Assembly (NCBI GenBank): GCA_019918135.1
Contig: WBZZ01003933.1
Span: 57,501-121,500, forward strand
Source of the DNA: Paulinella micropora
Lineage: Eukaryota > Cercozoa > Imbricatea > Euglyphida > Paulinellidae
Length of the DNA stretch: 64,000 bases
Direction: 5' to 3'
Position 1 is the first letter of the stretch. Every line of letters begins with the position of its first letter. The notes under the pieces are model-generated. The model did not search any database. It was not told the DNA's origin and saw only the letters and a program-made list of their open reading frames with translations. Position numbers and translations under genes: made by a program. Below are positions 23,344-34,688 of this stretch, piece by piece.

Positions 23344-23880
23344 CTACTTTGTACAGCTACACAGTTTTGGCAGATAATTGTTTCTGGGTACTGTACATAG
23401 CCTTTTGCGCCTCAGCTCTGTCATTTGCAAGTACACTAAGGCAAATTCAACCGCGGGTTTTAGCGTATCCGTGTTTACCGTGGATTCCTTTAGCGCCAAG
23501 GAATGCCAACACCCACACTGTTTTTTCTCACAAGATGACCCGTTGGCCATAACGGCAATGCATAATGCAGTGCTGATGACTGTTTTGTTCTTCAGTGATC
23601 TGCGGATTGTCCCAAGGTCGGTTTCTTTAGCATCGCGGTTGAGGTACATGGGAGCGTCGAACAAACAAACATCCACCTGTTTCTTGTTCGCCTGGTGCTG
23701 ATATGGATACACTAGCACGTACGAGGGCTTCCAATCACGAAAAAAAACCAATAATGATTTGTAGCTACAAATCCTAGAGAGTAGGTCTGCGTAATGTTCT
23801 AAGACTTTGCGTAGACCATGCCATGCCGCACGCGCTAGCTTTGTATATAGAACATCTGCTAGGATTTCGTAGTGGTCCAC
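23344..23880 (-). pseudogene. partial duplicate of the kinase-like protein's C-terminus
   Basis: 178 codons align with the last part of the gene at 17806-20084 (for example KTVISTALCIAVMANGxSCEK and YVLVYPYQ in both). Similarity also extends about 45 bases past the shared TAG stop on the downstream side. It begins abruptly near 23880 with no kinase domain and no start of its own, so it is a truncated duplication. It lacks the one-base deletion seen near 18211 in the longer copy. That shows the longer copy is the frameshifted one. Confidence 0.75.
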
Positions 23881-24054
23881 AGGTGCCAGCTCTGTGCAAA
23901 CGTTCCTCCCCCCTCCCCTCCTCCCCCCCCCTTTTTTTGCTCTTTCAAATTCCGGTCACCACGTAAAGCAGGCTCTCCTAATTTATAATAATAGAAAGAA
24001 ACAAATTAATAAAAATTTTACAAGACAAAGAAGGAAGAAAAAAATCTCTGCAAT

Positions 24055-27000
24055 ATGCGGCTGTTTGCCTGGGTGTGGATGCTACAGTCCGCGTCAGTGT
24101 TAGCGCGCAAACCCCCTTGGTGTACTTGGTCTAAGAACAGCCCCCTGGTCCTCACTGTGCAAGTGCCCCGAGCGTCCGGGAGTTTCGAGCTTCCCGCGGA
24201 GAGTGCGGTACAGCAAGGAGGTCGGCGCAGGCGGCGACAGCAGTTCCAGCCACCGCCGGAGATGGCGCAGGAATCCTATTATCAGGTTGACTGGGGCGAT
24301 GGGTCGGGCAGCGGCCCGTGCGCCAGCCGCTGCCGGCACGAGTATGCTCGGGCCGGCAGATACCAAATCAAGGTGAGCGGGGTGTTGCGGGGCTGGGCCA
24401 TGACGCCGAGCTGGCACGAACGCAACGGGAACGCCTCGCAGCTGCTGAGCATCGAGCGTTGGGGGGGTTTGCGGCCGGCAATTGAGGGCGGCTACCACTT
24501 TTACCGGGCGCAGAGCCTGGTGTCGCTGCCTTCCTTGGCACAGTTGGTGGGCGCCGAGTTGGTCCGCAACTGGAGCTATTCCTTTGCCGAGCTGGGGCAG
24601 GCCAAGCTGCGCCTGGAGGGGCTGCGCGTCCGCGACGCAGAGGACCTGACGGGCATGTTGGCATGGTCGCCCGGGCTAGAGCCCAACGTCAGTAGCTGGG
24701 ACACGTCGCGCGTCCAGAGCCTGGCGCTGGCCTTTGCGGGGACCGGGCGTCGGTTATCCCCGGGCTGGGCGCCCCGAATACGTCTTCGCTGCTTAATGCT
24801 AGCGGCGCCTTCAGGGGCGCTGGTGCGCTGGTGGGCCCCGCTGTGTTGGACTGGGACGTAGGCAGGCTACAAGATGCCAGCTACTTGTTCGCAGGCGTGC
24901 GCAGCTTTCGCTCGGATCTCAGCGCCTGGCGCCCCAAAAGTCTAGAGAACTTAAACTCTATTTTTGACCAGGCCGAGAACTTTGCCAGCGAGATTGGCAG
25001 CTGGCCTTTGCCGGCCAACGCTTCGGTTCAGAAAGCCTTCCGGGGGGCAACCAGATTTGCCGGCAACCTGAGCGCTTGGTCCTACCTGGAAGCTTTAAGC
25101 GACCAACAAACCTGTCAGAGTTTAAGAGCAGGCTACCCAAAGCTGAAAGAGGCCATGCTGCCCAACAAGTGCAGAGAGGGCGCCAAGGCAGTGTCTTCTG
25201 CCAGCCCGACCCCTACGGCTACAGCGACACCGACGACGGGCTCGGCCTTGCCGAGCGCGACTATGTCAGAGAGCGCGTCCGTGACGGCTACGAGCAGCCC
25301 GTCGGCGAGCGCGAGCAGAAGCCTTGGCGCTAGTAATAGTAACACCGCCAGCCAGACTCCCACAAGCAGCCCGACTCCTACGGCTACGGCGACGCCGCCG
25401 CCGACGGCCTTGGCCTCGCCGAGCGCGACGGTGTCTGGGAGCGCGTCCGTGACAGCTACGAGCAGCCCGTCGGTGAGCGCGAGCAGAAGCCTTGGCGCTA
25501 GTAATAGTGTCTTTGTCTGGCTCTGCATCATTGTCTAGCACGCGCTCCACGACACCGACCGCTTCCGCGACGCGCTCGCCCGACATCGACGAGTGCGCGC
25601 TGGGCCTGTGCCCGTGGGGGGACTGCACCAACACCTACGGCAGCTACACCTGCAACTGCTGGCAGCAGTCGTTTCCTCCATACACTGGAAGCGGCTGCGT
25701 GCGCGACTACGTCCTGCCCGAATTCAGCTTTGGTGATTACTGGGCCAACAGCGCGTCCACCGGCACTAGCACGGTGGCGGCCGGAGGGGTGGACGCCACC
25801 TGGGGCAAATACACACGCCTCTACGCGGCCTTCGCGGGCGCTGATTGGGTCCGGATAGTGCATACGTTATCGCAGAATCTAGTGCTCAAGAAGGGCCTGG
25901 CGTATAGCCCGCAGGTGACAGGGTTGAGGGACATTACCGCAGGCATCAACTCAGGCACCCTGGTGGTGTCCGTCTCGCTCGGCGCCGGCACCCCCCTGGT
26001 TATCTCGCAGGCCGCGTTGTCGAGCTTCACCTCAACCACCAACCTGGCCACCGAACTACTACCAAGGTACATGCCACCCAGGGGAGACATCTCCTTCAAC
26101 AAGCTCTACCTAGAACTGCAGGCCTGCCCAACTCCGGGTCAGGTTGTTTGGCTTCCGGCTGAACAACACCGGCGCCTGCTTGAATGTGACCACCTGTACG
26201 GGCGGGCAGGTCTGCGTGCTGCCCGAGAACCAGGATGCCTACAGCTGCGCGACGCCCTTCCACTTGTACCGCCTGTACATGTCGGACAAGTTCTGCGCCG
26301 AGCCTCTAACCGAGGCAGTCTTTGACACTGGCCTTGGCGTCCAGCTGCAGCTGAGCCCCGAGGCCTGCGCGCGGGGCCCGCCGTTTGTATTTAGTGGCGG
26401 ACAATTGTTGTATGTCCCCAACACCAGCTGGGCGCTGACCAACGACTGGTCCAGCCCATGGACCAACACGTGGGCCGCGGGCACGTCCACGACGCGCTAC
26501 AGGGCGCAGCTGCGCCTGCTCTCGGATGCGTCCGCTATTTCGCAGAGGTGGGCGTACGACGCGAGCACCGGACGCCTCCGTTCACAGAACACGCACGCAT
26601 CGCACCTCGGCGGTGGTTTCCTCAACACCGACGATAACAGGCTCGGCATCTACGGCGTGCAGACAGCCTCCGACGCCGGTGCCGTCGGCGTGGGCGCTTC
26701 ACGTTTAACTACAAGCTGTTGCAGCTCAATAACGCCGCCACGACCTGCCTCAACGTGAAGGACGCGCTGAGCATCAGCAACTACCCGCGCCTGCCGTTTG
26801 GCCTGACGGGGGGTAGCTGCACGCAGTCCATTAGTAACATGCTCAGCTACTCGGGATACGCCAACAGCACGCTGCGGTTCGCGTACGTGGGCGACGGCGG
26901 CTGGTGTCTGCATAACGGCTACGACCCTAGCTGTGGCTCTTGCGGCGGCGCTCACGTGGCTTCAACACTAGTCAGGTGCAACTCCGTCAGCATCAAGCCG

Positions 27001-28948
27001 ATGAACCTGCAGTGGCGCGTGTCGTCGACCACCGTCTGGGTCGTGGGGGCCAACGGGCCGGTGGGCTCTCTGCGGGCCAGCTACGTTAACGCCAGCGGCC
27101 ATTACGTCTACTCGGCCAGCGCCGGCTACCCTAGCAACGTCGGCGTCTTCGCCGACGACGACCCCCAGCGCGCTGGGTTCCACCTTTACCGCAATTCCGA
27201 CGGCTACTGCGCCGAGCCGGTCCCGGGCTCGTCTCTGGTTGCGGGGGCCCAGATCTCCTTGCGGCTCTCGCCCGAGGCCTGCTTGCAGCCGCCGCTGTTT
27301 CTTCGCTTCAACGGCAATGACATCTTGTACAAGCCTAACACCAAGTGGGCTCTGACCAACTTGTATGTGGGTTAACACCTGGGCCGCGCCGGGCCCCACC
27401 AACTCTAACCGCTACGCGGCGCAGCTGCGGCTTTCGTCCGAAGTTTCGGCGATTAGCCAGCAGTGGCGATTCACGGCGGGCGGGTGCACGGACAAGACCC
27501 TTGCGAATGGCGCTCCGTGGCACGACAGCGACGGCATTGAATTCCATTGTAAATGGTACTCTATGTTCTTGACTTGCAACATTTACGGCGATGGCGCTGC
27601 TAACGGGGGGCTGACTGCCAACCTGGCCTGCTGTGTGTGCGGCGGAGGGAACATACAAGCAGGATCACAAAACCTGTGGCTGCTTCAAACCCAAAACTCC
27701 GGTGGCTTTCTTAATACCCAGGACAACTTGCTCAGTATCTATCAGGGAGTAACCGACATCGAGTATGCGGCCGATGTGGCCGTGCTGGGGCTTGGGTCGC
27801 CGGCGACGGCCTTCACGACGTTTGTCCGGTTGGGCACGAGCAGTGCCAGCCACTGCGTGAACGCCACGGCAGCCGCCCTGTCCACGTCCACGACGTGCAT
27901 GGCCAACGCTAACAATCTGCTCGCCTACTCGGGCCAGAGGCTGCGGCTACCGCTGGTGGCGGACGGCAGCTACTGCCTAGCCAACAACTACGGCCCCTGC
28001 GCCGGGAACTGTAGCTCGCTGGAGCTTAGCTCGTACGTCACTAGCTGCCACAGCACTGCCGTCCGGCCGGATGCACTGCAGTGGCGGGTCGAGAGCTCTA
28101 GCCAGCTGCTGCACGTGTGGTCCGGCAGGCGCGCCTACGTGAACACGACTGCCAACAGCCTGGTTGTGTCCTGGTCCGGTGCATCGACCCTCGACGTAAC
28201 CTACCCGACCGCCGAGTTTTCGCCCTTCCACCTGACAGTGTACAGACAGTCTGACAATTTCTGTGTGGAGGCATTCACGGGCGCAACGTTCGTGGCCGGC
28301 GGCGCGGTGGGGCTACAACTGAGCCCTGAGGCGTGCTGGAAACCCACGCCTTTTGTGTTGGCAGGCGATGGACACATCTTGTACACGCCCAACATGACCT
28401 GGGCGCTGAGCAGCACCGGGAGCCCGAGCTGGACCAGCTGGAACACCGGCACGCGCTACGGCGCCATGCTGCGTGAAGTCACAACCCTTACCGACACGAC
28501 GCAGCTGTGGACGTACAACGCCGCCGCGCAGACCATCCGGAGCAGCAACAACGCGGTGGCATCGGGCGGCTACCTGAACACCGACGACAACCAGCTGGGC
28601 ATGCATACAACTGTAGCTACCATCGGCGTCGGGTCCAGTGTGATGCTCAGTCGGTGGGACCCGCTTAACGCATTAGCTTTCCAGCTGACCAGCAACAACC
28701 TGTGCATGACAGCTAATACTGGTGGTGCAGTGAGCGCGTCCGCCTGTTCTTCGTTCGGTGCCAACGTGCTGTGGAAGTCGAGCTCGGGCCGGAGTCTCGT
28801 TCGGTTCCCGTTGTTAGGCGATGGGGGCTATTGCTTGCACAATATACACCCCGGCACTGCGGTCGATCAGTTATCGACAATAGTCCGGTGCAACGCAAAC
28901 AATCTTGTCCTACATGACCTGGCATTTTACTGGTTATACCCAACTTAG
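24055..28948 (+). CDS. large secreted surface protein: BspA-like, Ser/Thr stalk, EGF, triple repeat domain
   Basis: The ATG at 24055 opens a likely signal peptide (MRLFAWVWMLQSASVLA). A PKD-like strand follows (YQVDWGDGSG...HEYARAGRYQIKVSG) and then BspA-type LRRs with WDTSRVQSLALAF and similar motifs. A Ser/Thr/Ala-rich stalk is at 25190-25560. A calcium-binding-type EGF domain is at about 25580-25690 (DIDECALGLC...GSYTCNC). The rest carries three copies of a module of roughly 300 residues, each with FHLYR-like, LSPEAC, LYxPNTxWAL and FLNTxDNxLGIY motifs. A Cys-rich insert with WHDSDG and ACCVCGGG motifs, like segments in other protist surface proteins, lies near 27480-27655. At least five frame changes (near 24840, 25520, 26150, 26710, 27370) break the frame. 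It ends at TAG 28946-28948. Adhesion or surface recognition is inferred. Confidence 0.75.
25203..25508 (+). repeat. two tandem copies of a 165-168 bp Ser/Thr/Pro/Ala stalk unit
   Basis: Copy 1 starts at 25203 and copy 2 at 25368. Each ends in the same sequence (CTTGGCGCTAGTAATAGT). Offsets of 165 at the start and 168 at the end show a 3-base difference, so the repeat keeps the reading frame. Such stalk repeats commonly vary in number between strains. Confidence 0.85.
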
Positions 28949-29173
28949 GCACAGCGCTACGTTGAGACTTTCTTCATATGATAGTGTTGCTCAACATCTT
29001 GTGACAAATTATCAATCTAATGTAAGTGTTATCTTTGTGTAGCCTGAGCCTCGCCAGTTTTCGTCGAGATGAAAAGGGCAGCCACCAAAAAGCTGATTAT
29101 TAAAAAGAAATGCAAACAAAAAGAAAAATGTGTTTTTAATACGGGCAAAGAGTGTCTAAAGGCAGAAATAGGT

Positions 29174-30007
29174 TTATTGCAGGGCGAAATCACGGCCCGC
29201 GTAACCCACGACCAGGCTGCCAACATCCGGCCCTAAGAACTCACATAAGAGCGCGCTCTTAGCCCGCGCAATGGCCGACATGTCCGTGCGGGCCTGCAAC
29301 AGCACTGGCTTCAGAGTGGTCGCGTCCGTACTGCTATCCACGTTTAGGTAAGGCCGGGCGTCGGGCAAAGCCGTGAAAAGGCTGTGCTCAAGTAAGCACC
29401 AAAGACGGCTAAGCACCGTGGCGCAGAGTGCCAGCCCCCGGTCATCTAGGTAGGGCTCGACTTGCTTGAACGCATGCTTGGCTGTCGCAAACAGGTCTGA
29501 GCGATAGACCGCGTATACGCGCGCTAGCTCGAGCCGGGCAGTGCTGCCGGCCAGCCACCTGGCCGTTAGTTCCAGACTTTGCATAAGGAGCGCACTGTTG
29601 TCATCGACGTACCACCCCCAGTCACCTTGCTGGTTGTCCAGATATTGCCGTTCCTTCGGGAACACGACCAGAGTCACTTGTCGAAACACGTGGTTTACGA
29701 CAGACAAATAGAAAGAGTACGCGCACTTGAGCACCCAGCAGGTGGCCGGTTCCTCCGGCGCGGGCTCGTCTGCTGCATGTTTGCGCTCAAGCTCGTGCCT
29801 GGCGGCCAGGGCAGACAACAGCTCTTGGCAGCTGGGTGCCTCCTGCGCTCCCCGCTGGGAGTCGCAGACCCAGTCGTACAGTCGTAGCAGGGACTTATTT
29901 CAAACGATCGGCACCAAGCTGCCATTATTTGCTTTGACCAGAAAGGACCACGTCGTCTGGTACAGTTCGACAAGGGCCAGGGCTTCTTTCCGTACCTTTT
30001 GTGACAT
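29174..30007 (-). pseudogene. unrecognised 277-codon protein with one in-frame TGA
   Basis: The ATG at 30005-30007 opens a frame that runs to TAA at 29174 with a single TGA at 29900-29902 (codon 36). Protein-like sequence continues on both sides (GSLVPIV, then NKSLLRLYDWVCD), so it was, or is, one gene. The protein is helical with several Trp and Cys residues (GDWGWYVDDNSALL) and no recognised motif. The TGA would be a CGA (Arg) before one C to T change. Its 3' side faces the surface-protein gene. Confidence 0.55.
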
Positions 30008-30135
30008 ATTCTAAAAACAAGAGTAAATAAAAGGGCGACAGATTTGGATTAAGCTTGAAAACTTAGAAAAAGAGGAGGAGGCGGGGGGCAGCGCCCCCCC
30101 CCCCTCTACCTAAATTAAAAGTGCAAGATTTTTTA

Positions 30136-30606
30136 TTAAAGCTCGACAAAGGACTTACACTTAACGCTGGGCCCTCTCGTGCCTCCTACGATCCATGTTC
30201 TTCTTCGGCCGCTCTCAGCCCGCGGTTGAGCGCATCTATTTGGCTTTGTGCAGACCTGTACAGAATCGTTTAGGTAGAATCTAGCTTCACGCATAATCTC
30301 CGTTGCCAAAAACCTGCTGCTGTCAGAATCGACGCTGTAAGGTAATAATACTATCTGAGCGTCTAGCACCCCGAGGGCCGGGGCGTAAGCACCTGCTTGT
30401 TGCCGTGCAGTTTTCTCTCCGCCATGGCCCCAGCTTATTCCCATCCTTTGTCTGGCCTTCAGGGACGCGTCCAGCACTTGACACCTAAAGGCACCCTGGC
30501 CTAGACTGCCCGCAGCATCGGGCTTGTCAGAGATGCCTAGCCAGTTATCGACGCAAGCTGCGAGCGCGCGCGCAGGAGTCACAATTTGTTTGTATGGTGA
30601 AGCCAT
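30136..30606 (-). CDS. small unrecognised protein (156 residues), ends in a 3' module
   Basis: The ATG at 30604-30606 opens a frame with no interruption to TAA at 30136-30138. The last residues (KCKSFVEL) are encoded by the repeated 3' module, whose AATAAA overlaps the TAA. The same ending is found in a decayed frame at about 20575-20610. The sequence includes GQGAFRCQVLDASLKARQRM and a basic C-terminal segment. No family recognised. Confidence 0.5.
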   Translation of the reverse strand: MASPYKQIVTPARALAACVDNWLGISDKPDAAGSLGQGAFRCQVLDASLKARQRMGISWGHGGEKTARQQAGAYAPALGVLDAQIVLLPYSVDSDSSRFLATEIMREARFYLNDSVQVCTKPNRCAQPRAESGRRRTWIVGGTRGPSVKCKSFVEL

Positions 30607-30647
30607 CCTTTGTTTGGGTAAACCTTTTTTGAACCTACACGGGAGAG

Positions 30648-30721
30648 GGGGGGGGGGGGGCGCTCCCCCCTTTTCAAGGCTAGGGGGGGGGGGGGGCACC
30701 CCCCTCCTGTCCCCTCCTTCC

Positions 30722-30770
<49 letters not shown>
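30648..30770. repeat. poly-G/poly-C block and (CT)n microsatellite
   Basis: Two G runs each followed by short C runs (about 30648-30668 and 30684-30706), then a CT tract to about 30764. These sit just before the start of the next gene. Confidence 0.85.
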
Positions 30771-30805
30771 TCCCTTTGTGTAAGACTTCTTTTCCCGATC
30801 CGCGC

Positions 30806-31653
30806 ATGAGGTCCCAAATAACAGCGGTCAGGCCCGTGCTGAAGCGCCCCGCGCAGCTGCAGTACCAGTTCAAGCACAATGAGAAGGGCCTGCTAGTGGG
30901 CCGGTACAAGCTCAAGACGCGCAGCGCGTGGAAGCCCTGGCGGCGCGCCTGTGCGTCTTGCTACGCACAATACAAGGTCTTCCAACGCGCGACCGGGCAC
31001 GGCCCAACCGGGGCGGGGGAGCGCTGGGAACCTAGCCAGGCCGAGCAGCAGTACCAGGCGCTGCTGCAGCTGCAGGCCTGGGCCGCGGGCGTTCGGCTGG
31101 GGAGCCAGAAAACTGCGCTTAGGGCGGCGCACGCTCGTGCACACAGAACGAGCACAAGGCCCAGGTGTACAGAGACTACTGTCAGGTTGCGAAGCACAAG
31201 TACGACGAGCTGTGGCAGGCGTGGCAGCAAGCACGCGAAGACTTCCAGCGCGAGCAGTCGTCGCGCTTGGCCATTGAGGCGTGCGCGTTAGATCTGCTGA
31301 AGCGCCAACAGGCAGGGCAAGGGTCTGTGGAGTGGCAGGAGCGGGCGAAGGCGGCCGAGGCAAAGTTAGCACAGGTCCAGCAGGAGTCGCAGAGGCTGCG
31401 GACCATTGCCGACGAAGCCGCCAGGCAGGTGCAACAAGATAAAGAGAGGATCGCGAGACAACAGCAAGAACGCGAGAGCTGGTAGAGGAGAGCTCAGGCG
31501 GCGGAAGCCACGCTAGTGCAAGTGCAGCAGCTGCAGCAGCAGGTGTTGTTGCCCTTGTGGCACCTCTCCAAGAACTTGCCTGCCCCAGCGCCACCCTGCG
31601 TGCCTCGCATTCCTGGCGCCGTTGTGAGCAAGCCCGGCGAACGAGGAAAGTAA
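30806..31653 (+). pseudogene. coiled-coil protein with one frameshift and one in-frame TAG
   Basis: The ATG at 30806 opens a basic N-terminal region with CASCYAQYK. The frame changes near 31110-31165. The downstream frame has a long coiled coil rich in Gln, Glu, Ala and Arg (EWQERAKAAEAKLAQVQQ). A TAG at 31483-31485 interrupts it (QQQERESW, then RRAQAAEATLVQVQ), and heptad character continues on both sides. It ends in a Pro-rich tail at TAA 31651-31653, immediately followed by a 3' module with AATAAA. CAG to TAG would explain the stop. Function unknown; filament or scaffold type by appearance. Confidence 0.6.
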
Positions 31654-31738
31654 AAAAAAAAAGAAATAATAAAAAAAATCCCTGACAAAGTCTTAATCTT
31701 GGCATGCGTTGGCACGCACACTGAGGTGCCAGGATTCA

Positions 31739-31796
31739 CATAGGTTTGCAAAAATTAAAGCGTGATATGGTCGATAAAGGCAAAAGCCCAGCCGAT
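31739..31796 (+). repeat. CATAGGTTTG / GTGATATGGTCGA repeat, copy 2
   Basis: Same block as at 20417-20466 with a short AATTAAA insertion after CATAGGTTTGCAAA. Confidence 0.75.
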
Positions 31797-32262
31797 TTTT
31801 TTTTCACATTGGAAGCCACTGGCGCCGTTTGTGAACAAGCCCGGCGAACTAGGAAAGTAAAAAAAAAATCCTTGCAAAAGTTTTAATCTTGGTACTGAGA
31901 ACTACAAACAAGGGACGAGGGGAGGGGAGGGAGGGTAGTAGGGGGCAGGGGGAACAAGGGGGCGGGTAGGGGCACATCACGCCCAAGGCGGGCGGGACTA
32001 CCAGTTGCGAGTAAATGCCGGCGGTGCTCTGTCAGCGGGCGGCGCAATCAAGACTTGTACCGGGAGACGATGGCTCGCATGTACGAGCTACCCTCCCCGA
32101 CGGATGAAGTCCCTGACAAAGTTTTAATCTTGGCACTGAGGACTAGTAGAATTCTCTTACAACCATGCATTCCTGTCCCCCCTCTTCCCCTCCCCGCACC
32201 TTTCTTTTCTTCCGCTTCGTTTTGGTTGTTCGGTGGAAGACCTGGCCGCGACCATCTACAGA

Positions 32263-32287
32263 ATATATATATTATATATATATACTC
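32263..32287 (+). promoter_or_regulatory. TATA-rich stretch before the 32.3 kb gene
   Basis: An alternating TATATA tract about 40-60 bases before the ATG at 32326. It could act as a TATA-type promoter; it could equally be a microsatellite. Confidence 0.35.
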
Positions 32288-32325
32288 TAAAAAGTGAGGG
32301 CAAGAACGACAAAGTCCTGTTGAAC

Positions 32326-34664
32326 ATGGATCGAAATGCTGCGCTGCAAGATGGAGCACACAATAAAAAACCGTTACCCGATTGGATTGAAAAGGCGGGT
32401 ATCACGAGGGCTTTGTGCGACAAGCTGCGGGCTGGAGCGGAACGTTGTTCTCCTGGTACTAGAGCACAGGCTCTGTGGCAGGGCATAGCTTTTTGGAATC
32501 AGCCTGGACGTTCTAGGCGCACCGCAATTACTACCTTCTTCTTCAGCTCTGACGAAAAAAGCCTGCAACGACGTTTGGAATGGAGCGAGATCATGTCCAA
32601 AGAGCAGGCAGGGGTAGCTGCAGCAAGCGGTTTCGTGTCATTCGGACAAGATGATCTGAAAAAGCTCGAAGAGGCGGGCGCCCCCGAGGCAATCTTAGCG
32701 TGTGCGAGGGCGGCGGCAAACACAAATGGATTCCTAGCTTGCTACACTCAACCCGACGATAGCGGCACTTTGGCCGAGCATTTGTCGGACAGCAAGACAG
32801 CGGCACTGGCGTGGCAAGAGCTGTTCAAGCTCGTGGAGCGCTACGCGCAACTATACCTTAAACATCGTAAAAAGAATCCCCTGTTGTTGGGGAAATGGGA
32901 TCCTTTGTACGTGGCGGTGTCGGCCGGAGATAAGCTCCAGCTGCGTTTTTTACAACCCCTACTGTTTGCTGCTGCAAAAGACGAGGATTTGGTCTTTATT
33001 AACTTAGAGTGACTGTTAGAGCACTTCAGAAAACTGCAGACCGAAAATTTCGTAACCCATCTTGCTGCCGCGCTTTACCTGACGCTGCTAGCTAACGGCA
33101 TGACATACTTTGCCTCGAGCGAGGGACGCAGAGCCAACGCGCTAGCGCCGCTGATCAAAGCGCTCCGGGCGATTCAATGGAAAGGCTCGTCGCTAGGATT
33201 GTTTCAGAGCTTGCTCCGATATGATTTATCAGCAATTACGGAGCCACGCGGGAAATCATACTTTGACGCAATGAAAGTTCTATTTGCATATACAATTCAG
33301 AGGAAGAATTACAGATAGAAGACTTTTTGGAAAGGTTCTGGAGCAAGAAAGAATGCGTTTTTGAGGGTAGATTTATCTACGGAGGTCTGGTAGTGGGCGA
33401 ATTTCTGTGCTTTCTAGAACTTTACTACGAGCTCACTGATTGCCTGAAGCTGGCAGAAAGCGATGTACACAGAAAGCTGCTGTGTTTGCAAGGGGAGAGT
33501 TATATTACTTCCGTCTTTGATGGCATGAGCCGGCAAACGTCAGAATCTCGACCCTGAACCAAATTTATTTGCTTCATTAACCGGTTCTGTAAGGTAAAAC
33601 GACAAGCACCACAGAGTTTGAACACCTGGGGCGAAGCTTGGGGGGGCTCTGCGACGGCTGAGGAATTCAAGAAACTGCGACAACCCTACTCGCTTCTGCC
33701 AGGAGGATGTTTGTGGGCTGTGAGGAACTTTATCTACCAAGGTAGCAAACGAAAAAATCTAGACCAGACCGACGCCCGCCTGCTCATGTATACCCTGCAC
33801 GCTCTCATGGATGTGCGGGCCGAGGGCAGCCTAAGTAGTTACGATGTTGAAGCTCTGCGTTCCAAACTAATAATGAGGGACGATTGCTACTATGTCCCAA
33901 AATTCTACAAACCCGAACTGCTTCTAATCCCAGTGAGCAAATGTGCGAAATGCGCCAACTGCGAGAACGCTAGTAGTCAAAGCAACCCCCCGGAGCTGTT
34001 CTACGACGCAGATAACGGTTCCGAGGAGGACAAGAAAGCATGGGCCCGAGTGGCCCCTGGTCTTCCCGCCAAAATACAGGAGCTGGATCTTGGATCCCGG
34101 ACAGGACAAACGGCAATAAAAAGCTTCTACGAAGCCATGAACCAGCAGGGCTTTCAGCTGTCGGACCCGGCGAAGAGCAATGCGCCCCCGGAAATCCGGC
34201 GCGGGCTGCACCTTTGCAGGCTCGACGTGACCATAACCCCAGCAGATGATAGCAAGCGGGCCACGTCGTCGTCCAAGCAATCTATTGTTTTCTTCTGGCC
34301 CATCAGCGAGACAGGCGACATGAGCCAAGTTACGATGGGAGCTGCCACCGGAAGGCTAGTGCAACACGACAGCAACACTGTCCGGAAAGTGGCAAAGAGC
34401 TGGCACAGAAAAGTGTCGGTCAAGCCTTTGCCTGCTTGCGGCCCGGGGTTCTGGTGGCCGCGTAGCAATACCGAGACTTTCCTAAATGCAATCCAAGCTG
34501 CTATCGACGCCTGCAACCACCAAGATTTCAAGCCGGCGTTTGACTTGATATCAACCTACATTAGCGCAGAGAACACCACCGCCCGCGACACAACGAGCTG
34601 GAAAGCCAACGTGAAATTCGGGTTACAGTGCCTGTTTGCACACCAACTCCCCCCGGGGGAATGA
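32326..34664 (+). pseudogene. large unknown protein sharing the kinase C-terminal domain; two in-frame TGAs
   Basis: The ATG at 32326 (MDRNAALQDG) opens a frame to TGA 33010-33012. The same frame continues (LLEHFRKLQTENFVTH) to 33318, a frameshift occurs near 33300, then frame 3 runs to TGA 33555-33557 and on in the same frame to TGA 34662-34664. Residues from about GFLACYTQPDD to LKALRAIQ align with the kinase C-terminus: AWQELFKLVERYAQLY with AWYGLREVVDHYAELL, WDPLYVAV with WEPWYVLV, and a shared MANG/LANG motif. The C-terminal half holds CAKCANC, which may bind metal, and FFWPISETGDMS. No kinase motif is present. Each TGA is explained by CGA to TGA. Function unknown. Confidence 0.6.
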
Positions 34665-34688
34665 GCATACAACCTACCAAACCCATGC

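Larger units (their letters stand above)
31654..32325. other. intergenic region with three 3' modules and one CATAGGTTTG repeat
   Basis: 3'-module cores are at about 31678-31705, 31870-31903 and 32105-32145 (CCCTGACAAAGTTTTAATCT). Their upstream sequences (AGCCCGGCGAAC...GGAAAGTAAAAA) are themselves duplicated at 31628-31660 and 31838-31870, so the end of the preceding gene was copied with the module. The CATAGGTTTG repeat copy 2 lies at 31739-31796. No gene seen. Confidence 0.65.

Noticed and set aside
25133-25634. Frames of 122-132 codons on the minus strand under the stalk
   Set aside because: Antisense of the Ser/Thr stalk repeats; the sense strand has signal peptide, EGF and continuing domains.
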